A DNA stretch of 64,000 nucleotides from Lichina pygmaea (GCA_963422465.1 OY730175.1:2542001-2606000), one strand, 5' to 3'. Shown: positions 33,733-44,955, counted from the stretch's first letter. The notes: generated by a model from the sequence alone, not told the origin. Numbers and translations: made by a program.

Positions 33733-35027
33733 TCAAGACGAAGAACAAGAAGAGGCGGCGGAATCCAAAGACGCCGATGGATCCAATGGAGGTGTGCTGG
33801 CAGGCTCACTCCCACAAGCAGACGAAACAGGAACAAGAGAAGAAGAGGAGAGAGCATTTCCAATACTCTCCTCGACTTCCGGCAGGGAAGGACAATGGCC
33901 TCGGTGCAAGACGACGGCCGTGATCTGGCCCACGCGCACCATCTGACACCACGACGACGCGATCACTTGGGCCAGCAGCTCGATGCTGAGCGTCGCTTCG
34001 TCCTTGGAGATGGGGTTCTTGAGCGACGTCTGGAGGTGCTGCAGGATGAGCGGCAGCGGGAGGGATATCTTCTGATGCGCCGGAAAGCGCGCCGCCGCGG
34101 AGGATGCGTTTGCGGAGCGATGCGTTGAGGGTCGACAGGACGCGCGAGAGACGTGCTGCGATGACGCGGCTGCCCCTTTTGCAGCCTTGGACCCGGAGGG
34201 CGCGGTCGTGACGCCGGCGTCTGTAGATGATGTCGAGACGTCGTCCCGGTGCGAGCGTCGAGACGGCGGATAACGCGTTTGCTGATGTTGTGCTTGTGGA
34301 CGCTGTTGCTTGTGGCGGAGAGTCAGGAAGTTGAGCACCGGCACAATCTCAACGAGCCTCTCCAAGGCCGATCGACGTTGCGTCTCGACCTTGGACGGAG
34401 GAGCTGGAAGGCACGCCTGTTGACGCTCTTTGGCCCGAATCTATATTCACGAGGTACGCATTAGTCGATGGGACGAAGCTGCGTCTGACGGCTGAGCGGG
34501 AGCTCATGCTTCACCTGCGAGAGAGATACGCTCAGGCAACTTACCCTTTCAAGAAGGCTCTGTCCTCGAGCTGCCGTCGACCGCTTCTTTGGAGGGCTGC
34601 CCGTGGCCGTGAAGGAGGATAGAGCGCTCTGTTTGAGGGTCTCCTGCCGGCTCTGCCTCCGTAGCAGCGATTGTGACCCACCGGCTACCCCACCACACGC
34701 GCCTTCCTCGTTCTTGCGTCGCTGGCCGTCGTTCGTCTTACTGTCTACGGTACGGGCACCGCCGAGCAGATCATCTGTCCTCCTCTTCTTGGCCGGCGCC
34801 GTCTCTCCTTCCTCGGCCTCGATCTTGGTGGCGGTAGCAACGGTGGGAACCGGTGATTTGGCATTGACGCGTATGCCTTTCTCAGCAGTCTTGCCCGCTA
34901 GCAATGCTTGCGCCTTCGAAAGGCGGCCGTAGCTGGTGATACGGCTCTGAATACTGCTTGGCAGGGAAGCGTCGATGTCCGGCAGGGCCGAAGCCTTCCG
35001 CTTTCTGGACGTCGATGGACTAATCAT
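33733..35027 (-). CDS. DNA replication licensing factor CDT1 (C-terminal winged-helix type, 396 aa, 2 exons)
   Basis: Loads the MCM2-7 helicase with ORC/Cdc6 in G1. Exons: 34545-35027 and 33733-34440; intron 34441-34544 (GTAAGT donor). The join gives SLLERIRAKERQQA, the conserved helix that opens the CDT1 C-terminal domain, followed by RSALERLVEIVPVLNFL and, after a Ser-rich linker, the winged-helix part SLPLPLILQHLQTSLKNPISKDEA, ELLAQVIASSWCQMVRVGQITAVVL (here quoted in pieces: NPISKDEA, VRVGQITAVVL). The N-terminal exon is disordered, basic and has KKRR (residues about 80) and possible Cdk sites. Start is the ATG at 35027. Identification rests on the C-terminal domain; no geminin-binding domain can be recognised. 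A pogo element lies 256 bp upstream. Confidence 0.8.
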
Positions 35028-35284
35028 GCCTGCCTTTCACGGATACACTGTACGGTGGTACAATGCGAGGATGAGATTCAATGGCAATGACGAGTGAGAT
35101 ATGTCAATGAATAAGTTCGGAGGTAGACTCTGTCGTTGGGACGTTAGTGACGTTGGACTCATTAATTAGCTTTACGAGGTACGTAGGCAATTGGGACGCG
35201 CGTTTGGCGCGTTAGTCACGTGATGGCGCGACGGCCAGTTCGTACCTTCGGGGATCGGCTGAATACGGTAATCCCTTAGTCATA

Positions 35285-37122
35285 CGTAGGCGACCCCGGA
35301 AGTGAGCCGCCCCCCCCCTAGTGAGCCACTCGTAAAATCTAGCGACCGGGTAACTCCACCACATTAATGCCACAAAATGTAGCAATTATCAACGCTATAG
35401 CGCCAAACAATAGTGATTCTATTGAGGAGACTATTCAGGAGGCCATTGAGGATCTGGAAGCTGGTCATTTCAGCTCAATCCGGGCTGCAGCAACTGCGTA
35501 CAACATCTCACGAGCCACTCTTGGTCGACACATGAAGGGTCGGCCATCACGAGCAATTGCCCATGAACCTGAGTGGCGCTTGACTCCCTACCAGGAGGAG
35601 TACCTGGTCACATGGACCCTTGAGCAGGAAGCAACAGGACACCCCCCCTCCCATAGTTTTGCCCAAGATATGGCAACTCAAATCCTACGTGCAAATGGAG
35701 ACACTACGGATCTTGGCAACAAATGGCTGCGGAAGTTCATTCAGTGTCATCCATCAATAGCCTCAATCATTGGAAGGCCTATTATATCCTCTAGGATTGA
35801 TAACACCCATCCAGACATTCTTAACAACTTCTTCCACCAGTTCAAGACTATGTAACTCCAGAACAACATTGAACACCAGGATATCTGGAACATGGATGAG
35901 ACTGGGATAGCTCTAGGGACTTGTACGAACAGCCAGGTGATTGGAGACTCCTCCAGGAAGCGGACATACAAGAAAATGCCTGGGAATCAAGAGTGGGTGT
36001 CCATTCTGGAGACAATCTCTGCTGCTGGAGCAAAGACTTGTCCTCTTGTTATTTTCAAAGGACAGGCACCACAAACCAGCTGGTTTACACATGAGGAGGT
36101 GCCAGACTGGATCTATACCACATCAGACCGTGGCTGGACTGCAAACTATGTTGCTATCAACTGGTTGAATGAGCTTTTTTTGCCAGAAACCAGGCGGGGG
36201 GAACGGCCACAGATGCTTCTACTTGATGGACATGGAAGCCATACTACAGTGGAATTCCAATGGATTTGCAAGCAGAATAACGTCCATGTAGTCTACATTC
36301 CTCCACACTCATCCCATGTCTTGCAGCCTCTGGATCTGAGTTGTTTTTCTGCGGTAAAAAGCCACTACCGCAAGCAAATCTCTGAGCTTGCTATCCTTGA
36401 TAATGCAGCTCCTGTCAAGAAAAAGCGCTTTGTCAAATGCTACCATCATGCTCGGGAGGAAGGCCTGACCACAAGAGTCATACGGGCAGGGTGGAGAGCC
36501 ACAGGTTTAGTGCCATACAACTCCCAATCTGTCATCAACTCATCCCAGGTACTGGCACGCTCTCGAGACCAGCAGTCACTATCTCCCCGACCCCGCAAAC
36601 GTTCTCGGAATAGTACGACAATGGAGTTTGAGACCCCCCGGAAGCCAGCTCAATTTGCTGAGGTTGCTGCACAACTTTCTACCGATGGATTCCCTGGGGA
36701 GAGATGTCAGGCATTCTTCAACAAAACACGCAAGGCCCTTGAGGAGGCTGTTGTACTCCAAGCAGAGCATACTAAGTGCATTAAGATGCTTGAGGCACGG
36801 GTTAGGGAGCTGGAGGGGCAACCTACACAGCGTTGAGTCATGGTAGATCCAAACACCCAATTCTCAAATATCGAGAACATCATGAGGGCACTTGAGGAGG
36901 AGAAGCAGCAAAGGGCTGAAAATCAGCAACGTGCAACACAGCGACAAGCTCAAATTGCTGTGGGAGCTACTACTATAGCTAGATTTGAAGACTGCCTATT
37001 TGAATTCCAAATCTAATTCGTTTGTGGTTGTCTACAACTATTTTCATGATCAAGTCGCTCAATCGGTAGATTTTGGCGAGTGGCTCACTAGGGGGGGTGG
37101 CTCACTTCCGGGGTCGCCTACG
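35285..37122 (+). mobile_element. Pogo/Fot-type (Tc1-mariner superfamily) DNA transposon, 1838 bp, complete ends
   Basis: Terminal inverted repeats of 55-56 bp at 35285-35340 and 37068-37122, both starting CGTAGGCGACCCCGGAAGTG and containing a C7-C9 tract and TAGTGAGCCACTCG; they differ by a few bases and by tract length. The element is flanked by TA on both sides (35283-35284, 37123-37124), the usual target duplication. One transposase frame inside is broken by stops. The outside joins are GTCA-TA and TA-CTTG. The AT-richer body contrasts with neighbouring genes. Confidence 0.95.
35367..37016 (+). pseudogene. Pogo-type transposase with two in-frame stops
   Basis: Readable as one frame of 549 codons interrupted by TAA at 35853-35855 and TGA at 36834-36836. 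N-terminal HTH (psq-like: SSIRAAATAYNISRATLGRHM), CENP-B-type second HTH (LTPYQEEYLVTWTLEQEATG), then the DDE_1 catalytic domain with the three acids in NMDETGIALG, LLLDGHGSHTT and HVLQPLDLSCFS. After the second stop the frame continues VDPNTQFSNIENIMRALEEEK into a coiled coil as in related transposases, so that stop is also likely secondary. Both stops are one C-to-T change from a sense codon (CAA, CGA). Frame is otherwise intact, so inactivation looks recent; read-through or cDNA could prove otherwise. Confidence 0.9.
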
Positions 37123-37428
37123 TACTTGAACGAGCATTTTCAGAGAAGCCAGTGCTAACATCACGACGCCCCCGTGTCGCCCTTGTTGCTCTCCATTCGC
37201 GAGAGAAGCTCAAAGCAGACTGTACGGTGCGTAGAGGATAGACTCGGCCAGAACGAAAGCCATGGTCACTCCGTGCCACAGCCGTCGGAAGGATCAACGA
37301 GTCTCCAAGAAGTCGCGCACTGCGAGAAGAGGATTGTGCTGTTACATTGACCACTGTTCACTACAGCAATGCCCACTTTTACCCTGATTAAGATAGATGA
37401 AAAGTAGAGCAGGATCACTCGCGGCCGC
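37123..37428. other. Spacer right of the transposon
   Basis: 306 bp between the pogo right end and the CWH-like gene's stop. No gene or repeat recognised. Confidence 0.5.
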
Positions 37429-37989
37429 TCATTTGTTGCCTGGGCTGAGCCAGCTTGAAAGACCGCTCTTGGCCTTGGCCGCCGTGTTCTCCACCGTCTT
37501 GTCCGCCTCGTCAATCTTTTGCTTCAGGTCTTCCGTCGTACTCTTCCCAAATCGCTCGAGTTTCTTTTCGGCGTCCGCCAGCTTGGCCTTTGCGTCATCG
37601 ACCTACCATCCAAACTCTGGTCAGCAGAGCGAATCACTTCATGCAATGGCAGCGTTCGATTTGCGACCGGTGCCAGAGCGTACCGTGTGATCAAACTTGG
37701 CGCCAGCTCGTGACGCCGCCGATTCGGCGTCCTTTTGGTACACAGTCCCCCGCCCTGGAATCTCGGACTTCACGGCCGAGGTAACACGGGCAGCATCACC
37801 TTATTCTCTTGTGGTCAGCCAAGGTTCGAATGTATCAGCTGAACTGCATGACATACGTTCAGCCTCCTTTACAGCGGCTTTAGGGCTGCCACCAGCTGAG
37901 TAGAAGTAGTAGCCAGCAAGACCGGCCGCACCGAGGCCAAGATATAGCGGCAGGCGGTTCTTGTTTGGAGGTGGACGAACGGTGGCCAT
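37429..37989 (-). CDS. Calcofluor white hypersensitive protein family (140 aa, 3 exons)
   Basis: Small fungal protein annotated in many ascomycetes as calcofluor white hypersensitive protein; role in cell wall or mitochondria is not established. Exons: 37857-37989, 37684-37799, 37429-37602; introns 57 and 81 bp, frame kept. Residues 1-33 have a basic N-terminus followed by a membrane helix (LYLGLGAAGLAGYYFY), so a signal-anchor or mitochondrial membrane location is likely. The rest is a charged amphipathic helix or coiled coil (DAARVTSAVKSEIPG, VDDAKAKLADAEKKLERFGK, LKQKIDEADKTVEN) resembling apolipoprotein/LEA-like helices, ending GLSSWLSPGNK. Start ATG 37989. Confidence 0.85.
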
Positions 37990-38494
37990 CTTAATAGGCG
38001 GAGCTGATTGAATGATCTTAGTCGCCGCAGTCAGGTACTTTATGAGCCTGTGAGGATGAAGTCGGAGGCAGTCGAGGAAGAGCAGAAGCTGACGTCTCTC
38101 GCTTGCACCAGCCTCCTCCAAAAATGACGTATGTCTCGTATCCAGCATACCAGGCACTGCCAGGATGCATTCGACCAATGGCGGTGCTAGATTTAAGCGA
38201 GCCGGGATTACCTAAGTGCCGGAAAACATGCTTGTCCGAGCCATCGCACGTGACTGTGGCTTTGCCGGCTCCGAGGCATCAATTATTGGGAACGCCATTC
38301 AACTTTGCGCTGGCTGTCATTATCACGATTTTGTATTACACCGGTACTGGCAGAGCTTCATGAAATGACAGAGGGGCATGGTTAGAGAGGCGTCGGGTTT
38401 TTAAGCTTGTGAGTAGGAGTACCATTGCCGGCATACCTCGAGCTGAGCCTACCCCTGATACATCTCCGATTAACATGACGTAGCTCTCTTGATC
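37990..38494. other. Divergent promoter region
   Basis: 505 bp between the head-to-head CWH-like and mug65-like genes; probably holds both promoters. No motif assigned. Confidence 0.55.
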
Positions 38495-40038
38495 ATGTTT
38501 CCTTCCACCAACCCAACAGCTGACGGACACGCCGATCAGTACGACCATCGGATCCTGCTGGTGGATGGTACTAGTCGGCCATCGTCGCCGCCAGAAGCGG
38601 ATGCTACGGGGGATGGCGACTCATCGTCACAGACGCGGAACGAGGGTTCTGGACCGAGGACCTCTGGCACAAACTTGACGCGCAAATGGACGCTCAGAGA
38701 GGAGCTGGCACGAAGGAAATATGCAAAATGGAGTGAGGAGCGATTCAATGGCGACGACGAAACCGGCTCGGACGCCGAGGGCCGGCCAGAGACGAATGGC
38801 GAGACTGGAAGCCCGGAGAGAGCCGAACAGACGCGAGGTCCCTACGTCGCCCACCAGTCGAAACCGTTGGACCCAAGAGAGCAGTCGGACATCGATGTCT
38901 TGCACGAGAATCAGCGAGGAGCATTTGCTTGCGGCGTGCCGCTTTATTCCACTCGGTCCCTGCTACCCCTCGACCCGGCTCCGTGGACCAACGCCGCCTA
39001 CAAGGCTAGCCTGGTGGACATCACCAACGCACAGCCGCCCGACCCGACGTGGGAGTGGGCTTGGAGGTCGTGGTACGTCGACATGTCCGGAGACGTTGAC
39101 GAGGAAGGGTGGCAGTATTCTTTTGCATTCTCGCCACGCTTTCCCTGGCACGGGACCCATCTGTGGTTTCACTCCTTTGCGCGCCGGCGTCGGTGGCTCA
39201 GGAAACGGGTAAAGCCGCGACGGTCACCGCCGGACTCGGCAATTCCTGGCGCGGAGTGGTCGTCCGTTCGCTCGGCCCAGAGCCAGAGCAGGGATCAAAG
39301 CACGACGCGGGAGTCGCAGAACCTCAACGGACAGCGTCAAAGCTACGGCACGATTGAGCAGAATGATCATTGGAAGAGCATCCTTCACGGAGTCCGTGAC
39401 ATTGATTCTCTTATGGCTGTGTTGCGGGGCGGGCGCATCGACCGCGAAAAAGTCGAGGCCGTCTCGGCCTTTCTCGAACATGGAGAAGAGGACATGACGC
39501 ACCTTGCCGATGAGGTAATTGCAAATGCGTTCCAGCTTCCCATCTGCGCCGAGTCAAGCGGTCATCTAATACAGAACGTTAGATGCCCGAGATTCTTTCG
39601 CTGTTCATATTCCAAGCCTCACGTCGCCGACTCCTGGCCAAGCTCGTCGACGCGTTCGCCACCGCTACAGATAACCTCAAGGATGATATAGAAGGCGGCG
39701 ACAAAACCAACGATGCCCGACGGCGAAAAGTCGACAGCCTGGAGAATACTCTCCGCGTGGCCGACGACGAGGTCAAGAAGCTCGAGTACTGGAGCGACGT
39801 CAAGGAGATGACGCACGAAGGCGAGACGAAAGGATCCGCCGATCCGGCTCAAGGCTGGGGCGACGAGTGGCGAGGCATCGATCGAAGCAGCCCCACGGTA
39901 GATGGCAGCCCCACCAAGAGAGACGAGGCTCCTCCTCCAGGGAAGCAGTCCCCGGCGGCGGAAACGCCTCGCAGGGCCGAGTCGCAGGACGAGTCGCAAG
40001 AGAGGGAGCAGACGCGCAGCTCGTCTCCACAGCGATAG
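38495..40038 (+). CDS. Dysferlin-domain protein, mug65/Spo73-like (491 aa, 2 exons)
   Basis: Member of the fungal peroxin/dysferlin-domain family, annotated as meiotically up-regulated gene 65; S. cerevisiae Spo73 relatives act in prospore membrane extension. Exons: 38495-39514 and 39583-40038; intron 39515-39582 (GTAATT, GTTAG). The dysferlin module is at about residues 160-235: NEGAFACGVPLYS region, LDPAPWTN, DITNAQPPDPTWEWAWRSWYVDM, DEEGWQYSFAFSPRFPWHG, LWFHSFARRRRWLRKRV (parts quoted). The tryptophan/arginine pattern WxWxWxxWxxD...GWxYxxxF is diagnostic. The second exon is a coiled-coil-prone charged helix (LVDAFATATDNLKDDIE) and an acidic/Pro/Ser tail. The first ATG in frame is 38495. 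Confidence 0.88.
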
Positions 40039-40904
40039 CCTTCTCATCGGTCCTTCTTCAAAATCCTGACATGTAATAGAAATATTTCTCTTCTGGCATC
40101 ACGAATATTGTCATTCTTGCCCCGGCCCCAGGCCCAACTCCCTATCATGATACCCCCTTCATCTGATCTTGTCAAACGCACTACGTGTACAAGAGTACGT
40201 CACCCCCCGAACATATGCCTAGTATAGCCAAAGTACATCAGGGTCACGCCCTTCTCCGGTTGACAGACCTCATAGATTGTATCTATGGTGGAACTCGATG
40301 AGAGCATGATTTTCCATTTGTCCTCTAACGGCACGTCACCCCGCCACTAGAGACACGTCGCCACGAGTGAACATGCACGCAGCACGCAGCATGCACGCAG
40401 CACGCACACAGTATGCACATGGCATGCACATGGCATGCAGTGTCAGTCGACAGAGCAGCTTCGAGAGGAGACATGCGTCTCTCGTAGGCGGCCGCTGGGT
40501 AACAGAGGAGAAGAGTTGCTTACGTACATACGTACTGTACGAATGGCTCAGGCTGCGATTCTGAATCTGTCATGATACGGTAGGGCTGCTCAGTGTTACT
40601 GTAACTTAGCTGACGCTTCAAGTGATACGATAATTCTTCTGTCGGCGTTGGTGATCGTCCCAAGTGTGCAAAGTGCAGTTCAGATGATACGAGAGTTCCG
40701 CTGCGAGCAGCTCGTACACTCGGGTGCCAAAGAGCTTTTGGGTGCACTTGGTGCGCTAGGGTTGCAATCGTGTTGACCTGACAGGCCTAGTCGTCGTCGC
40801 CGTCGATTAGTCTTAGATAGATTTCAGTGCTGGGATGACAGAAAAGAACGAGCTTCCATTCTCTGTGAGGGTTTGGGTGGTCATACCTGTTTGTTCCATC
40901 GCTT

Positions 40905-40954
40905 CAGGGCATCTGTTAATCGAACTGATCAGGGCATCTGTCAATCACACTGAT
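40905..40954. repeat. Two 25-bp direct repeats
   Basis: Adjacent copies starting CAGGGCATCTG at 40905 and 40930, differing at two or three positions. Confidence 0.85.
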
Positions 40955-41709
40955 CAAAGCGTCGACGGCGACCATAAAGCTAGCCATTCTGCCATTCTAC
41001 CTCTCATCACTCTGATCAGCAGTGCTACCATTTCTGCGAGATCCGGTCTTTCTCAACCATCAACCGGTCTTCAGCGTTCCGAAGGGCTTCTCTCCCCTAT
41101 ATCGATGCTGTCGTATCCTCCTTAGGCTGCTCGCTCAGTCTGTGCCTTCTCAGTGCAAGCTCAGAGTGCAGTCCAACCTGCCAGATTTCGAGCCCGACAA
41201 GATTTCAAGATATTACTTCAGGAATAGCAAGCAGCGTAATTGTGAAGTCTGCTCGGTGCATGATTGCGACCCGCCGGATTGCACTTATCTGTAAAAGATG
41301 TCGTTCCAGTGCGGGAACCGCCAATGTCGGCCCTGGGATCATCCATTCCGAGCTATGGTTTCTGGTGGACGTTTCAAGAACCAAAACCAGGCTGTCAGTA
41401 ACGTTGCATCTCTCTTTCTGTCGTCAGCTCCAAGTCCTCTTGGCTTCAATGTCTCTCCACCCTCTCACATGTACAGTACATGCACAGCACTGCTGATAGG
41501 AACTTCCAATGCCTTTAGCTAGCCTATTGGTTCGTGACACAGTGCAATGCCGTGCAGTTGCCTCCAATGACATCTGCACAAGTCAGCGATGGTTTGCATG
41601 CATGTCGGAAAACCCATCGTGGGAGCTGGGATTTGAGTAGCTAGTCTTAACGGTGAGTTTGACTCTTCTTGGGTCACGGTAGGTACCCTCGAGTGCTTCT
41701 TGCCAGCGG

Positions 41710-42209
41710 TTAGTGAGTGCTACAAGGACGGAGGAGCGGATTGAGAAGCTCCCCTTGTCTCCTCGAGGAGGAATCCCCGCCGGTCCCTACCATGTCTGAC
41801 TCGGTCCTTGGCCTTACCGGTATAGAAGAATTCCGTGGGTCCATAAGGGGCTGCACGGCAACCCCAAGTGGGAAAATATCTCGAAGATATGGTGTCCTTT
41901 GCAGGGCCTCTCCCCGCACCTCCTGAAGCACTCTCAGAACCACGCCTTACCGGTATGGCCCTGACTGCACATCACACACTTGGGCTCCTGTTGTGTCTTG
42001 CAATCCTTAGTCAAATGGGCCCCTGCGCAGTGTGCACAGCGTAGCTGAGCCTTGCATAGCTTCTCAGCATACCCGTATCTTCGTACTGCTGACGATATAA
42101 GCACTGGGTAAGGAGTGCTTATTGGCGTGGGCTGCAGATGCAGGACCGTTGCTTCGTACGGTACCAGGAGACCCTCATATATACCGTACGGTATATCCAC
42201 CAGCTTCAA
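41710..42209 (-). mobile_element. Relic of a LINE ORF1 (gag-like) zinc-knuckle region
   Basis: The minus strand encodes CAHCAGAHLTKDC, an exact C-x2-C-x3-H-x4-C knuckle, followed by KCVMCSQGHTGKAW, a second knuckle whose last cysteine is missing. Two CCHC knuckles followed by a frame that continues with Arg/Pro-rich text (PVRPRTESDMVG) are typical of ORF1 of Tad-type fungal LINEs. The frame is broken by a stop just after the second knuckle and continues in another frame, so this is a dead fragment. No reverse transcriptase is attached here. Confidence 0.65.
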
Positions 42210-42459
42210 GATCAGGGAAGACCTGTGCTTGGAAGATAGCTATATTGAAGTTCTTGCCGTGGTATTTATCATCACGTCAATGCTGAATATATGGTCGATT
42301 GACGTAGTCAAGTGTCAGGTTGAATTTTTCCTACATAACCTTTCCACTTTGTAGGCTCTGGCCATGTCACGTGCCCGCTGGGTTGGGGAAAACTCGCCCT
42401 GTACTGTCAAGGGTGGCGGTACGAAAGTACACCACACAGTCTTTGAGTCGACGCAATGG

Positions 42460-44955
42460 ATGCTCGCAAGATCGATGCTGAGGCGTTGTCGATCCAGGGC
42501 TCCTTCCATCAACCTCAACTCTTACGCCGCTGGAGTCAGCCATGTGCAGACGACGTTCGCACGCTTACGTCGATCCTCCTACAATCGCATTGACTCGCCC
42601 ACCTCTCGTTTATCGCACTGTCGGGACCATACCGATCAATCAAGCACGCGGAACAGCATCAGACCATCGAACGTCCGTCCTCCACGGCAGGTTCAATCTT
42701 CAAGCAGAACGGGTGTCGGTTCTCTGCCGCGCACGACGAGGGATGGCTATGCAAGATCTTCGTCCAGGATCCGGTATATGGGGTTGCACATGCCATATAC
42801 GTCGTCTCGAAGACATGTCACCTCGGTGGCCCAAACGCTACCCCGCGAGGATGCCAAGAAGCTACCTATCCGTCGAGTCTTCACGTCTGTCGAAGCGCCG
42901 GAGACCCGCAAGGCTCGTCTCGAGGCTCACAAAGCCGTGCTAGTGAAGAACGAGAACAAATGGCGCGCGGCCATGGACTTGCTAAAGACCCACACACCCC
43001 TCTCGGACCTGGACGAGGCCGATCCGTACCATCTGGTGTTGATGATTCCGGAGGAAAGGCTTGGGGAACTTGAAAGCTTGAGCTGCCAGATTCGCAATGT
43101 CAGCCTACGGTTCCACTGCAAGACGGTTCTCTGTGAGCGAGAGTATAGCAGTTCTGGACGACGACCGCTGGCTATGTATGGGCACGACGATTCGATAAGG
43201 CTGGTTTATGATATCATCGCGGATGGACTTGGACGCATCTCTGGTCAAACCGGCGACGGTGTGCAGGTCCTCGCCGGGCATTCCATACCCTCTTCGATCC
43301 GCTCCCGCATCGGAGAGGCTCCTAGCTTGAAATGGAGGTCGCGGTCGCCGCCTGCGGCCGAGGTGCGTCCTCCGAAAGTCTGGACCTACGCAACACTCGC
43401 AGTCTACCTGCACGACCTATGTCGTTCTGGCCCGACTCCGGAGAGGCCTTCAAGCCCCTGGCTCGACCCTCCAACCGAATTGGAAAACAATGATCTCTGT
43501 ATCAAAAATGCTGCTGTCGAAGCGCTTCGCAGTCCGGCGTCGAGCCGGGCGGTCACCACTGCCGCCCTCAACGAGGCTCTACTGCTTCTCGGTCGCCGCG
43601 GCATGCTGCAACGGGCTGTCACAATCCTAAAAGACCTGCGGATGCGCGGATTCCTCGTGAGAACCAGCTCCTACAATGTCTTGTTGCACGCCATGGCCCT
43701 TCCACGCCGGTCGCGGATGTTCCTCAATTTTCTTCGTGAGATGATCTCTCACGGTGCAGAGCCGAACCACCAGACGTGGACGGCCCTGTTGAGGTGCGTC
43801 GACTTTTCGTCGCCCCTGCGCGTTGAGATCCTGTCGTGCATGAGAGGGAGGGGAATGTTCAAGAACGAGTTCGTCATGCAAGAAGCAATGACGCCAATGC
43901 TCTACGCACTGGCGGGCGCAGGTCTGGATAGCGGGTTGCCAATCGAAGAATGGATAGAGGCTATGGACACGGAGCTGGGTCCCCGCTGGCTCTCGACAGC
44001 CGGTGCCAGCCAGATTCTGAAGCGGCTTGGCGATCGACGTCTGTTCGTGCAGTGTCTTGATCTTTGGGAGACGGGTTTCGGGCGTGGCCTCTTGATGGAC
44101 GTAGTCTCCATGAACACGATCATCCGTCGATTGGTTCTTGCCTCAAGAAGCGTGCCGCTGGACGTGTTCTTCTCGTACGTGGTGCGAATGCTGCGCACGG
44201 CGTCAACGGCGAACATCGTCCCCGACATCATCACTTACACGACCCTCCTCGGGCGTGCGCTTCCGGCCCGACTTTACAACGTCTCTCGCGTCATCTGGAT
44301 GTATGCCTGCATGTACGGAAAGGTCGGGTACGCGATGCGGTGTTGGGTGCTCAAGAGCCTCTGGCGCAACGCACGAGATCAAGAGCTTGTTTCCGAGCGT
44401 GACGCGTGGTTTTTCACGGCGGGAAAGGTGATGGCCGGGATCGAATACCCGGGGCCGTATCGCCGGGCGCCCTTCTCCCCGGGTGAGCCCTCTCTGCGGC
44501 CGCCTGGCAGGCCCTCTCGACCGGATGGCGCCCCGGCGTCGGACGACGTGGTCGACATCATGGCCGGGCTCTGCGGATGGAAGGCCGCCGGCGAAGCGCG
44601 CCACCAGAGCCTGGCCATCGCCAAGGCCATGTGGCGGCGCGATCTCGAGTCGAGCCGCTGGATCAAGCCGGCCGAGCCACTGTGGCAGATGCTCGAAAGA
44701 GCGTTCGCGCTCGATATGGAGTGGCAAAGAGTCAAGTGTGAATGTGCGTCGCAGCCGGACTCGCCCTCGTCCTCGGCCACGGGGTCTAGCATCTGGAAGG
44801 TCCGCCACGCAATCAACGTGCCGACGCGTTCGTGCGTCCTCCCTCAGAACTGCACGCTACGACGGTATCACTATCTCGACCGTAGGCGCCTGATACAACA
44901 ACCGACCAGGCTGTCGAGGAGCAGGAAGCATGGTTCTAGATCGGCTGGTCCTTGA
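42460..44955 (+). CDS. Pentatricopeptide-repeat-like mitochondrial protein (about 831 aa)
   Basis: Large single-exon protein with alpha-solenoid PPR-like units, for example TTAALNEALLLLGRRGMLQRAVTI, TSSYNVLLHAMA, NHQTWTALLRCV, DVVSMNTIIRRLV, DIITYTTLLGRAL and YAMRCWVLKSLW (quoted in part). The spacing near 35 residues and the -TYN-LL- cores fit PPR proteins that bind organellar RNA. The N-terminus from the ATG at 42460 (MLARSMLRRCRSRAPS) is rich in Arg/Ser and lacks acids, as a mitochondrial presequence. The frame is open upstream to an ATG at 42364, but that extension is not presequence-like; the start is therefore a choice. The exact PPR family (ATPase expression, CBP1-like or other) cannot be read. 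Confidence 0.75.
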   Translation: MLARSMLRRCRSRAPSINLNSYAAGVSHVQTTFARLRRSSYNRIDSPTSRLSHCRDHTDQSSTRNSIRPSNVRPPRQVQSSSRTGVGSLPRTTRDGYARSSSRIRYMGLHMPYTSSRRHVTSVAQTLPREDAKKLPIRRVFTSVEAPETRKARLEAHKAVLVKNENKWRAAMDLLKTHTPLSDLDEADPYHLVLMIPEERLGELESLSCQIRNVSLRFHCKTVLCEREYSSSGRRPLAMYGHDDSIRLVYDIIADGLGRISGQTGDGVQVLAGHSIPSSIRSRIGEAPSLKWRSRSPPAAEVRPPKVWTYATLAVYLHDLCRSGPTPERPSSPWLDPPTELENNDLCIKNAAVEALRSPASSRAVTTAALNEALLLLGRRGMLQRAVTILKDLRMRGFLVRTSSYNVLLHAMALPRRSRMFLNFLREMISHGAEPNHQTWTALLRCVDFSSPLRVEILSCMRGRGMFKNEFVMQEAMTPMLYALAGAGLDSGLPIEEWIEAMDTELGPRWLSTAGASQILKRLGDRRLFVQCLDLWETGFGRGLLMDVVSMNTIIRRLVLASRSVPLDVFFSYVVRMLRTASTANIVPDIITYTTLLGRALPARLYNVSRVIWMYACMYGKVGYAMRCWVLKSLWRNARDQELVSERDAWFFTAGKVMAGIEYPGPYRRAPFSPGEPSLRPPGRPSRPDGAPASDDVVDIMAGLCGWKAAGEARHQSLAIAKAMWRRDLESSRWIKPAEPLWQMLERAFALDMEWQRVKCECASQPDSPSSSATGSSIWKVRHAINVPTRSCVLPQNCTLRRYHYLDRRRLIQQPTRLSRSRKHGSRSAGP

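Larger units (their letters stand above)
40039..42459. other. Spacer with tandem repeats and a LINE relic
   Basis: About 2.4 kb. Includes short-period tandem DNA at 40373-40442 (CACGCAGCATG and ATGGCATGCAC units), two 25-bp direct repeats at 40905-40954 (CAGGGCATCTGT-AATC-ACTGAT), and a LINE ORF1-like zinc-knuckle relic on the minus strand at about 41710-42209. The frame upstream of the PPR-like gene is open from 42364. Confidence 0.65.

Noticed and set aside
37815-37835. GGTTCGAATG, resembling a tRNA B-box
   Set aside because: Lies in an intron of the CWH-like gene and no A-box or cloverleaf could be built around it.
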